DNA of 49,508 nucleotides from Parendozoicomonas sp. Alg238-R29 (lineage in GTDB: Bacteria > Pseudomonadota > Gammaproteobacteria > Pseudomonadales > Endozoicomonadaceae), in assembly GCF_947331445.1 (NCBI RefSeq), contig NZ_CAMZOG010000027.1, positions 1-49,508 of the forward strand, read 5' to 3'. The notes beneath the pieces were generated by a model, which saw nothing but the letters and a program-made list of their open reading frames with translations, had not been told where the DNA came from and made no database searches. Below, in pieces: positions 9,397 to 17,100 of this stretch. Both the position numbers and the translations under genes were made by a program. The first letter of the stretch is position 1. Each line of letters begins with the position of its first letter.

Positions 9397-10224
9397 ATGA
9401 ACAGCAGACGTCTATGGAAAGCTATTGCAGGGTGCATAGCGATACTTACTGCGACACTGTCATTTTCCGTCGTGGCCGAGCTTAACAATGTAGTGGCCGA
9501 GCTTAACAATGCAGAAGCCATGAACGAAGCCGGTCGCCAACGTATGCTGAGTCAGCGCATGGCCAAAGCCTGGCTGATGCTGGGAATGGATGTCAATACC
9601 GTAGCAGCAGCCAAAGAACTGGACGCTAGCGTCGCTCGGTTCGAAAAGAACTTTTTGGACTTACAGGACTTTGCTTCCACGCCACAGGTCGAAAAAGCCC
9701 TGATGGATGTTTCCAAAGTCTGGCAACAGTACCGCCTGAATGTCATGAGTAAACCCAGCAAAGATCAGGCTGTTCAGGTTATTGAAGAAAGTAATCGCCT
9801 GCTGGAAGCCAGTGAGGAATTGGTAAAAGCAATCGAAGTTCATACCAACATTCAAGCTGCCAAGCTGGTGAACCTGTCTGGACGCCAACGAATGCTTAGC
9901 CAGCGCATTGCCAAGCTTTACATGGCCCAAACCTGGGGAATTCAGCGCGCAACACTGGATAAGGAAATGGGAATGGCCGTCAATGAATTTGAACAGGCTC
10001 TGAACGCTCTTCAAAAGTCTTCCATGAATACAGCTGCCATCAACAAGCAGCTCAAGAAGGTTGATGGCCAGTGGCGTTTCTCCAAAGCAGGCTTCAAAAT
10101 GGAAAAGAGCGGAACCCATGTTCCCACTGTTATTTCAGTGACGACTGAGTCTATTCTCAAAAAAATGGATAAGCTGACCGGCGAATATGCCGATGCCATG
10201 GTTCAGCAAGTCGCGACTCGTTAA
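9397..10224 (+). CDS. Secreted protein with two PilJ/NarX-type P-box motifs
   Basis: This 275-residue protein has a Sec signal peptide (cleavage likely after A27 or A34) and no later membrane segment, so it is probably periplasmic. It holds two copies of a PilJ/NarX-like ligand-sensing module. Motif 1 is MNEAGRQRMLSQRMAK (about 42-57) and motif 2 is VNLSGRQRMLSQRIAK (about 158-173), both close to the NarX P-box INEAGSLRMQSWRL encoded at 2.6 kb. In NarX this motif binds nitrate or nitrite. There is no kinase, HAMP or methyl-accepting domain. It sits just after nap operon 1, so a role as soluble nitrate/nitrite sensor, buffer or partner of NarX is attractive but unproven. The N-terminus has a 7-codon tandem duplication over the signal-peptidase site. 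Confidence 0.8.
   Translation: MNSRRLWKAIAGCIAILTATLSFSVVAELNNVVAELNNAEAMNEAGRQRMLSQRMAKAWLMLGMDVNTVAAAKELDASVARFEKNFLDLQDFASTPQVEKALMDVSKVWQQYRLNVMSKPSKDQAVQVIEESNRLLEASEELVKAIEVHTNIQAAKLVNLSGRQRMLSQRIAKLYMAQTWGIQRATLDKEMGMAVNEFEQALNALQKSSMNTAAINKQLKKVDGQWRFSKAGFKMEKSGTHVPTVISVTTESILKKMDKLTGEYADAMVQQVATR
9469..9510 (+). repeat. 21-bp tandem duplication in signal-peptide region
   Basis: Two adjacent 21-bp units (9469-9489 and 9490-9510) differ by one base and each encode VVAELNN. The duplication repeats the likely signal-peptidase site (VVA-E) of the PilJ-type protein. Near-identity points to a recent slippage event. Confidence 0.85.
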
Positions 10225-10520
10225 TAAGCCCGAAGTGTGGCTTTTCACGCAACAATGAGGCCATCGAACTGAGCCCATCGAACTGTATGGGCTCTTTACC
10301 TACCTGAATATTCAGGTATGCCCCCTAATCATTTCTCAAGCAATACCTACCTTTGCAATACCTACCTTTGCAATTCGTAAATTTGAAGTTTTAGAGACTA
10401 TCTGAGAGCTGAAACTCGCCCAGTCTCCATAAACTGGAGCTATTGAATTGAATTGAATTGAGTTGTAGAAGTGTTAACACCTTATTGAATGATTAATGAA
10501 AGGGGAGGTTCTTCATAGCC
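10225..10520. other. Gene-free stretch with short repeats and a perfect palindrome
   Basis: No coding frame is seen. The stretch holds a perfect 18-bp palindrome, TACCTGAATATTCAGGTA (10301-10318), which is a possible protein-binding site. A 15-bp tandem repeat, CAATACCTACCTTTG, occurs twice (10341-10370), a CATCGAACTGAGCC-type direct repeat lies at 10262-10286, and a GAATT microsatellite of about four units lies near 10443-10462. The density of slippage products is unusual. Confidence 0.7.
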
Positions 10521-11437
10521 TTAATTCGGTGTACAAAGCGTCCATTGTAAATGCTCACCGGCCCTTAGGGGAACGACCTTGCTGTCTCCCATTGGCAAAG
10601 AATCCGGAACCGGTTGTGTTTTTCTCTCCAGAGTGATCTTTTCACTGTTGCGGGGCAGGTCATAAAAGTCTGCTCCAAAGTAACTGGCGAAGCCTTCAAG
10701 GCGGTCAAGAGCCCCTGCCTGATCAAAGACTTCAGCATAGATCTCCAGTGCCCCAAAGGCAGAATAACAGCCGGCGCAGCCGCAGGGGTTTTCTTTAGCT
10801 TCCCTGGTATGTGGTGCTGAGTCAGTACCCAGAAAAAACTTTGAGCTGCCGCTGGTGGCAGCGATATTGGCACCTGCAGAGGTTACAAATGCGGCTGCGG
10901 TGGTGATATGTTCCATCACAATTTTCAGTTCGGGGTAGCGCTCCGCCAGAAGCCGGAGATAGCGTTCAATAAATACCTTTTCCCGATCAAAAATATCAAT
11001 ATTCTGACCAGTCACTTCGCCGTGGACCAGAAGAGGAAGGTTGCATTCGATCATGGCTTCCAAGGCTGAATAAATATTTTCCAGGGAGGTGACACCATCA
11101 TCGAAGTTCGTGGTAGCGCCTGCTGGATACAGCTTGAGAGCATATGCACATCTCCGGCAGCCCAGGCTTCACGAACAATCCCCGGTGAGGTGCTGTCTGT
11201 CAGGTAGGTCATCAGTGGATTGAAGTCAGAACCTTCAGGGATATGCGCCAGAGTACGCTCTTTATAGACTGCAGCCTGAGCTGCTGTGGTGACCGGAGGT
11301 TTCAGGTTAGGCATTACGATTGCCCGGCCAAAGGTTCTGGCTGTAACTGGCACGGTTGCAGCCAGAGCGGCTCCGTCACGGAGGTGGAGGTGGAGATGGA
11401 GGTGGAAACCATCAGGGCGAGTCAGGGTTATTTTCAC
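10521..11437 (-). pseudogene. pyrC: Broken dihydroorotase (PyrC), frameshift plus internal deletion
   Basis: Dihydroorotase closes carbamoyl-aspartate to dihydroorotate in pyrimidine synthesis. The reading begins at a GTG (11435-11437) with RPDGFHLHL and MPNLKPPV, which are typical of PyrC. Near 11142-11146 an extra two bases shift the frame. After the shift [33 protein letters not shown] and CGCAGCY continue in another frame to 10521. Two further defects are seen. The HLHLRDG metal motif is expanded to [11 protein letters not shown] by a GGTGGA-type DNA repeat. In addition, about 40 residues are missing between NIAAT and [11 protein letters not shown] relative to E. coli PyrC. The three lesions make function very unlikely. 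An intact copy elsewhere in the genome would be expected. Confidence 0.9.
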
Positions 11438-11567
11438 GTTATAAATTCTATTTGTGAGCGAGCCTGCGGCAAATACTAACTCTGATGTTAGCCATAGGAA
11501 GCTAACAAATGTCCATACAAGTTGTCTTTAACTCCATCTTGTACCAAAAAAAATTGAGGAGACGGTT

Positions 11568-13643
11568 ATGCCTAAATTAACAGGAAATATCACATTCACT
11601 GTGCAGGAAGCCCAAGGGCTTCAGAGTGATATTGAAAACCAAAGAAGCAATGCTCAGCGTAAAGACACACTAACAGATGCACAGGCTTCAAGGTTACCTG
11701 TTCGGATCAAGAAGGCAACGATAGCTGGGCGTACGGTTGAGGCGCATTTAGGCAGGTCAACAAATGCTAAGGCATCGGCGGCTGCAAACAGGGAAAAAAC
11801 GGCTAAAGAGCAGGTAGATGCCAGTGTGTTGGCCGATCGTCTCACATCAGCCGTTGGCGATACGGATTTAGTGCTGAATATACCCCAATATCAAGTTATT
11901 GTGGATGCCCCTCTTACTGATAATGATCTCCAGGCAGGCTGTAAAATCCAGGTGCAATATGCATCAGGAGACATTAAAGAGCATAGAGTTGTTAGTTGTG
12001 GTCATTTTGGGGCAGTTCTTCAAAAGTGGATTGAAAAAAGGAAAGTAGAGGAAAAATTCTGTAAGACACTCGATGCTTTACGTTCTTTAGACAGTTCAAA
12101 ACTTCAAGCAGCTGGCACTTTGGATACCTCTGTGAAAGGAATTGATGAATCCTGCCTGAATATACTTCTGGATTTCTTTGCGCACTCTAAGGCGTTTTTG
12201 GATAAAAACCCCGACAAACAATATATGGTTCGCTGTGCTGTGGCCAAAGGTATTGTGCAATTAAAATTGAAGACAGCGGATGATATTTTAAAGCACAAAC
12301 ACGTTTTTCAAGAGGCTGGAAGAGCAGGAGTCATATATCTCCAATATTGTATTAAAAATTTGCCATGCGAGGAGGCGGAAGAAGTCTGTTTGGCTTTGCA
12401 GAAAGACTCTTGTCTTGGACGAGCCGCTCTGGCAGGTTTCGTGTCCCATGAAGACAATATAACTATACAAGTAAAGACTCCCGAAACAGTAGATGATTGG
12501 GTAGCGCTATGTGGACTTCATTGTTTTCCTGCACAGTCTACTTTTGAAAAAGTCGATGAACGGTTAACCCAGTGCGCCTACCCCATGATTGATTTGCTCA
12601 TTCCCATTATTGCGAAGACTGAAAGCTTCAAGCCAGGTAAACTTGAAAAGTTACCTGTGCCAGTTTTGGAAAGGTTAATTCAAGAAGATGGGGCGAAACC
12701 AATATTCGCTCCAGCGAAAAAAGAATTGCTGATTCAAGTACTAAAGGGAAAACAGGTGGCAATCAGTGATCAGGTCGATGAACGGATAGCCAAAGGAAAA
12801 CAGGAGGTTGGCCTTGATCTCTGTAATGACCAAGCGTTGGACTCAGACGCCTATCTGCATTTTGGTGATATAAGTGAAGAGAAACTTGAGAGGGACTCTG
12901 ACCTCAATGCTCAGGGGTCATTTGTTGAAAAAGCACATCCATTGTTTGACGATATTCCAACACTGTCTCGCTGTGCTGTAAGAGTTCGTGGTGAAAAATG
13001 CTATCCCGGTAGTGCAGTGATGATGCCAGCCGGTAGCTATATGGCCTTGCAGGCTCCACATAAAAATGTGGGAAATTATTGGGGGGCTATTCTCGACAAT
13101 AACGTGAACGTGTCAGTTTCTTTAACGAGAGAAGGTGAAATAGGTGATCCTTTCCCCAGAGAAGTAGGGGCGATTCTCAAATATGGGGGATACGAAGTAA
13201 GGAATTTACATACCCAAAAACTCCAGGGCGGTACGCTTGAAGTTCACCACTTGCTGATTGATGACAAGTATCTCCATAAAAGGGTTTGTATGCGTAACTG
13301 GCCTGATCATGGTAGTGCTTCTCCCGCTGATCTTGTTGCACTTGCCATGCTTGTAGAAAACCTGACCCAAGACCAAGAGTCTATAGCCGTAAATTGTATG
13401 GCTGGAGTTGGAAGGACGGGTACCTTTATCGCTGTGATTGAGATGTTACGAAGAGCCCTTGCAGGAAACCCATTGAAAACCCGGGATGAGCTTGATGATC
13501 TTATCAAGACTATGCGAAAGCAAAGGGGAGGGAATACTGTTCAGACTCAAGTCCAGTACAGTACACTGGAGCGGATTCGCAAGAGTATAGACACTCTGTT
13601 GCAATCTTTCAGACCTTTGCTGGAGCTAGGTGCAAAGTCTTGA
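11568..13643 (+). CDS. Eukaryotic-type protein tyrosine phosphatase, probable effector
   Basis: This is a 691-residue protein with no signal peptide. The C-terminal 230 residues form a classical tyrosine phosphatase domain. It has a substrate-recognition-like segment (SYMALQAPHKNVGNYWGAI), a WPD loop (W578-P579-D580, general acid D580) and a CX5R P-loop (CMAGVGRTG with nucleophile C610 and R616). These follow eukaryotic PTPs and bacterial effectors such as YopH and SptP rather than low-molecular-weight phosphatases. Residues 1-460 match nothing I recognise and may hold secretion, chaperone-binding or targeting parts. A strong GAGGAGA lies 5 bp before the ATG and a hairpin follows the stop. 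The nearby CesT chaperone gene makes type III export plausible. Export is inferred; the phosphatase fold is clear. Confidence 0.88.
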   Translation: MPKLTGNITFTVQEAQGLQSDIENQRSNAQRKDTLTDAQASRLPVRIKKATIAGRTVEAHLGRSTNAKASAAANREKTAKEQVDASVLADRLTSAVGDTDLVLNIPQYQVIVDAPLTDNDLQAGCKIQVQYASGDIKEHRVVSCGHFGAVLQKWIEKRKVEEKFCKTLDALRSLDSSKLQAAGTLDTSVKGIDESCLNILLDFFAHSKAFLDKNPDKQYMVRCAVAKGIVQLKLKTADDILKHKHVFQEAGRAGVIYLQYCIKNLPCEEAEEVCLALQKDSCLGRAALAGFVSHEDNITIQVKTPETVDDWVALCGLHCFPAQSTFEKVDERLTQCAYPMIDLLIPIIAKTESFKPGKLEKLPVPVLERLIQEDGAKPIFAPAKKELLIQVLKGKQVAISDQVDERIAKGKQEVGLDLCNDQALDSDAYLHFGDISEEKLERDSDLNAQGSFVEKAHPLFDDIPTLSRCAVRVRGEKCYPGSAVMMPAGSYMALQAPHKNVGNYWGAILDNNVNVSVSLTREGEIGDPFPREVGAILKYGGYEVRNLHTQKLQGGTLEVHHLLIDDKYLHKRVCMRNWPDHGSASPADLVALAMLVENLTQDQESIAVNCMAGVGRTGTFIAVIEMLRRALAGNPLKTRDELDDLIKTMRKQRGGNTVQTQVQYSTLERIRKSIDTLLQSFRPLLELGAKS

Positions 13644-13652
13644 GAATTCAGA

Positions 13653-13689
13653 AACAGCGGCTTTTCGATAGATTAGAAAAGCAGCTGTT
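13653..13689 (+). terminator. Hairpin after the tyrosine phosphatase gene
   Basis: Inverted repeat with 14-bp arms (13653-13666 and 13676-13689) and one mismatch, starting 9 bp after the phosphatase stop. The stem includes CTTTTC/GAAAAG. It lies between two convergent reading frames and could act in both directions. There is no strong T-run. Confidence 0.5.
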
Positions 13690-13693
13690 CTCC

Positions 13694-14207
13694 CTACTTA
13701 ATGGGTGGCCACAGTTCACCGGAAGGTACCGATCCCATCACCAGGAAACCAATCAGTACATTTAACGGTAACTTGGCCAGATCAAATGGCTGGATATAGG
13801 CTACCTCTGGACTCTGGTAGGCTTTGGTAAAGCCTGTTAACCCACATGCAATCAGGAGCAGAAACCACATGCTTGCTTCAGACAGCGCCAGTACGGGAAT
13901 TGAGATAAACAGGTTAAACGGCACGGTCAAAGCAAACAGATCAAACGGATAGAACACCAGAGTTGTAGGACTTTCCGTTTTGCACTGAGCCTTGGTCATC
14001 AATGAGAAAGCCACCCAGAACAGCGCAGCAGTGGGATCATTAACAGAGCGATGGCCTGCCAGATAGTCATCGAACACCAGTGGCTGTTGTAGCAACACGA
14101 GTAACAGAGAATGTCAGATGATTGGTTTTCAGGCTTTCCCTAAAATCCTGGCAGGCCATCCAGAGTAGAAGCACCACAGTAGCAATGTCGTACTGGTAAA
14201 GCGCCTT
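13694..14207 (-). pseudogene. Remnant of an EamA/DMT-family transporter
   Basis: The longest open piece (13694-14098, 134 residues) reads like the second half of an EamA-type ten-helix transporter. It has a re-start at DPTAALFWVAFSLMTKA, LVFYPFDLFALTVPFNLF, a hydrophobic WFLLLIACGLTGFTKAYQ, then the PFDLAKLPLNVLIGFLVMGSVPSGELW signature near the end. The first half is almost entirely missing. A short piece in another frame (about 14067-14207, ALYQYDIATVVLLLW and RESLKTNHL) looks like residues 30-75 of the same family. A deletion of roughly 80 residues plus a frameshift would explain this. It is probably not functional. Confidence 0.65.
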
Positions 14208-14372
14208 TAGCCCTCTTGATGAGGTTTTTTCTTTACTGAGCACCTCAATTGTTAGTCATTCTAACCGTCATGGTTATTGTCTCTGTCTATTTGGGTTAGC
14301 TGTACGAACGAATACTTCTCTGACAGGTCTGATTGTTCAGGTTTACTTTTTTCAGAGCAGGGAGGTTCTAAC

Positions 14373-16811
14373 ATGGATTATCAAGATTTAGGTATTCGTG
14401 AGCTGGCATGTCGAGATGATGGCTATTTGGGAGAGGATGGCCCGGATAACCAGCCAGACTGTTGTGCAAAGTTTGGAGCCTATGCTGTTTCCACAGCTAG
14501 ATTTACGGGTACCTGGGTGGTTCCTGTTATTCCTTTCTGCCAATACTCAGCAAAGGCTATCAATACATTAGCTGTTCAACCGATTTGTGCACTCTGTTAC
14601 CACATTGGCCGGTGTTTTGATCCAGTTATACAAGTTGAGTATGAGCTCGATCAGCTTGAAGCAAAATATACTTTTGATGAGGAAGAACTCAGGCAAAAAA
14701 ATGCTGATGAGACAGCGAAAGGTCATCGTGTCCAGCAGTACTTTGATAAGAAAAAAGAAATAAAGGAAAAGGTAGGAGATTTAGCCCGAGCAGGATCTAA
14801 CAAACGTTTATGTCGTTTAATGGAACGGCTTGGTATTGAAGTAGAAGTTAAAGACAAAGTTGAGAAACTTGAAAATGAGTTGGCTGATATCTCACGTAAT
14901 CTAAAAGAGTTTGAGTGTATTAACGAGAAAATTACTGAAGAGTGTGAAGATGTTAAAAGACAGCTTAAAAATGCCAAAATATTATTGGACAGCACTATAG
15001 AGGAAGGTGAGCAGAGCAAGTTGGAGGCTCGTGATTCTCTTACACAAATGAGGCACCAGCTGGAAGAACTTCAAGGACAGTTGGAGGTTACAGAAAGAGA
15101 AGAAAAATCTGCATTTAATCAATATCAATCTAAGATTTTTGAGCTGGAAAATACAATTAACACAGAACAAGAGCAGCGATTTGTAGCACAAAGTCAGCTG
15201 AATGATAAAGCTCAAGAATTTCAGTCAGAGTTGGCGGTTAAGCAAAGGGCTTGTCGTAACCTTGAGCACCGTTTAAGGCAGAAAGAGCAGGAAATAACAG
15301 AAATAACTCGTGAGATGAGGCAGCAACAGGCATCTCAAGGGCATAGTCATAAAGAATCTTTAGAAGAAATAACAAGGTTACAAAGTGAATGTGAGTATTT
15401 GAGCAATTGTCTGGCAAGCGAAAAAGAGCGTAATGACGAACTGACTCAGCATAATAATGATCAGGTTTCACGGTTTCTGACAGATACAAAACGTTTGGAG
15501 AAGGAGCGGCATGATCTTATTCATGAGCGAGATGGGTTGCAGAAAACTATGCGGCAAGTTGGTTCAAACTCAAGTATATTAAATCAAGAGTTTAAACAAA
15601 ACAAGTGGGAGCTGAGTCAGTGTCAGGCTGAGTTAAAGAATATCAAGGCATCACTAGAGAAGGCTGAGAAAGCGAAGCAAGATAGTGAACGCAGATGCAG
15701 GAGCGCTTTGAAAGAAAAAGAGCAGCTAGAGCGTCAGCTTTCAGAATGGTCTGGAACAGAAGATCAACTGGAAAGCCTTCGCGCCCATAAGGTGAATTTA
15801 TCGTCACAAACAGACAAGCTGATAGCTGAAAAAGCCGAGCTGGCAGGACTGCTTGAAGAGCTGCGGCATCAACTTGATATTGAACAAGATAAGTTTGCTA
15901 AAGAGAAGGCAGAATGTGAGAAGGCTAAAAGAAATGTAACACTTGTTTTAGCGCAAAAAGAACATTACAAGACTTTATATGAGAAAAGTGAAGAAGACTC
16001 AAAAGTAAAAGTTGAAGGTGTTCAGAAGGAAAATGGCGAGTTGAGAGCGGCACTGAAGGACATGCAAGTGTCTTATGAAAGAGCTCGAACAAGCCGGCTG
16101 CAACTGGAGCAAAAGATGAAAGTTGAGCAGAAGAAAATGCAGGGGGAAGTTGGTCGTATTACTTCTGATAGTCAGACAAGAATTTCAGAGCTTGAAGAAC
16201 AGTTACAAAGAAACAGTGAAGCTGTGGCCGGGAGTTTAAGGGCGCAATTAAGGGAGCTACAAGAGTCAAGCCAACAGAAGACCGGTGCAAGTAAAGCTGA
16301 AATAAGTCATTTGCAAGAAGAGAACACGCGCTTAACCAGTGTTATGAAGGAAAGTCGGAATAAGCACCAATCTGAACTTGACGCCCAAAAGAGATTGGTA
16401 ATAAAGCGAGATCAGGAACTGAAGGCAAGTCAGACCAGAGCATCTGATCTTGAAGATAAAATGGCTCAACTTAGAATGGATTTCGAAAGGCAAAATGCTG
16501 CGCTGAAACAGCAATTGCAAGAACAGCAGCAGAATGCTCTTACTACAGAGATAGAACTGACAACTGCAAGAGCTAACAATCGAAAGCTTGAAACTGAGGT
16601 TACCAGGCTGAGTCAGATTCTCCAGCAAACAACAGATACTGTTCATGGAGTATTGAATGCCTTTACGGGACAGTTTAACCGACTAAAGCTTGCCGGATTG
16701 ATATTCAATCTTATAACAGGAACAGCTGGTGCCCATGCCAGAGAGAGGCAAAAAGTGCAGGAAGGGCTTGAAGCTGCCAATGAAATTTTGAAGCAGAAAG
16801 ATCAGCTGTAA
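14373..16811 (+). CDS. Large coiled-coil protein, unknown function
   Basis: The product has 812 residues from the ATG at 14373, which has GGAGG at 14361-14365; an upstream ATG at 14277 lacks a ribosome site. Residues about 1-75 are Cys-rich with a hydrophobic stretch (VVPVIPFCQYSAKAIN and VQPICALCYHIGRC). From about residue 90 to 760 it is nearly continuous heptad coiled coil rich in E, K, Q and R, as in myosin tails or SMC arms, but with no ATPase motifs. A short hydrophobic region (LKLAGLIFNLITGTAGAHA) lies 45 residues before the end. I do not recognise the family. The setting beside a phosphatase and lipase-like gene suggests a secreted or host-directed protein, which is a guess. The 3' end abuts an IS200/IS605 scar. 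Confidence 0.7.
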   Translation: MDYQDLGIRELACRDDGYLGEDGPDNQPDCCAKFGAYAVSTARFTGTWVVPVIPFCQYSAKAINTLAVQPICALCYHIGRCFDPVIQVEYELDQLEAKYTFDEEELRQKNADETAKGHRVQQYFDKKKEIKEKVGDLARAGSNKRLCRLMERLGIEVEVKDKVEKLENELADISRNLKEFECINEKITEECEDVKRQLKNAKILLDSTIEEGEQSKLEARDSLTQMRHQLEELQGQLEVTEREEKSAFNQYQSKIFELENTINTEQEQRFVAQSQLNDKAQEFQSELAVKQRACRNLEHRLRQKEQEITEITREMRQQQASQGHSHKESLEEITRLQSECEYLSNCLASEKERNDELTQHNNDQVSRFLTDTKRLEKERHDLIHERDGLQKTMRQVGSNSSILNQEFKQNKWELSQCQAELKNIKASLEKAEKAKQDSERRCRSALKEKEQLERQLSEWSGTEDQLESLRAHKVNLSSQTDKLIAEKAELAGLLEELRHQLDIEQDKFAKEKAECEKAKRNVTLVLAQKEHYKTLYEKSEEDSKVKVEGVQKENGELRAALKDMQVSYERARTSRLQLEQKMKVEQKKMQGEVGRITSDSQTRISELEEQLQRNSEAVAGSLRAQLRELQESSQQKTGASKAEISHLQEENTRLTSVMKESRNKHQSELDAQKRLVIKRDQELKASQTRASDLEDKMAQLRMDFERQNAALKQQLQEQQQNALTTEIELTTARANNRKLETEVTRLSQILQQTTDTVHGVLNAFTGQFNRLKLAGLIFNLITGTAGAHARERQKVQEGLEAANEILKQKDQL

Positions 16812-16825
16812 GAACTTTGAGGGAG

Positions 16826-16904
16826 ATACTTTTCTAAACTTGGGAATCCATACAAAATGGTACATTAGCCTAAACACATGGTGTGAGTTTCTCTGTAACT
16901 CCAC
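16826..16904 (-). mobile_element. tnpA: IS200/IS605 transposase (TnpA) 5' fragment
   Basis: Read on the minus strand from a GTG at 16904, the first 25 or so codons encode ELQRNSHHVF and YHFVWIPKFRK, the hallmark N-terminus of IS200/IS605 Y1 transposases. The similarity stops near 16826, just after the coiled-coil gene's stop. The catalytic HUH and tyrosine motifs are absent, so this is a dead element end. The adjacent palindrome at 16910-16947 would be its end hairpin. Confidence 0.75.
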
Positions 16905-16909
16905 AAATA

Positions 16910-16947
16910 GGACACCCTACAATGGCTGAAGCCATTGTAGGGTGTCC
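16910..16947. repeat. Perfect 18-bp inverted repeat, IS200/IS605 end hairpin
   Basis: GGACACCCTACAATGGCT (16910-16927), two bases GA, then its exact reverse complement (16930-16947). It lies 5 bp upstream of the TnpA fragment's start, where IS200-type elements carry end hairpins. A second, weaker hairpin follows (CTCGGGGG ... CCTCCGAG, about 16950-16969). Confidence 0.85.
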
Positions 16948-17006
16948 AACTCGGGGGCAAGCCTCCGAGATTTCCGCTACGCGGATAAAAGATTTTTCCA
17001 GAATAG

Positions 17007-17090
17007 TTTAACGAGGCGGAAGAGCGGGAGTCGGCTGCGCTGGCAAAAGCGCTGGCTCATCCGGCAAGAGTACGACTGCTCAAAATTCTG
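17007..17090 (+). pseudogene. ArsR-family regulator 5' fragment
   Basis: After an in-frame TAG this frame reads NEAEERESAALAKALAHP followed by ARVRLLKIL. ALAHPxRxxLLxxL is the signature of the first helices of ArsR/SmtB winged-helix repressors. There is no start codon, and similarity ends after KIL, next to the lipase-like gene's 3' end. The piece is about 28 codons, so it is a scar only. It is too short to assign a ligand. Confidence 0.5.
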
Positions 17091-17100
17091 ATTATGATTT

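Noticed and set aside
10521-11063. A separate 180-residue gene on the minus strand
   Set aside because: It is the C-terminal half of pyrC after the frameshift; its apparent start is an internal Met.
11381-11408. GGTGGA-type repeat as a CRISPR or regulatory repeat
   Set aside because: It encodes the His-Leu metal motif of PyrC and is a simple slippage expansion with no spacers.
16826-16947. A complete, active IS200/IS605 element
   Set aside because: Only the first 25 or so TnpA codons and one end hairpin are present. The catalytic HUH and Tyr regions and the other end are missing.
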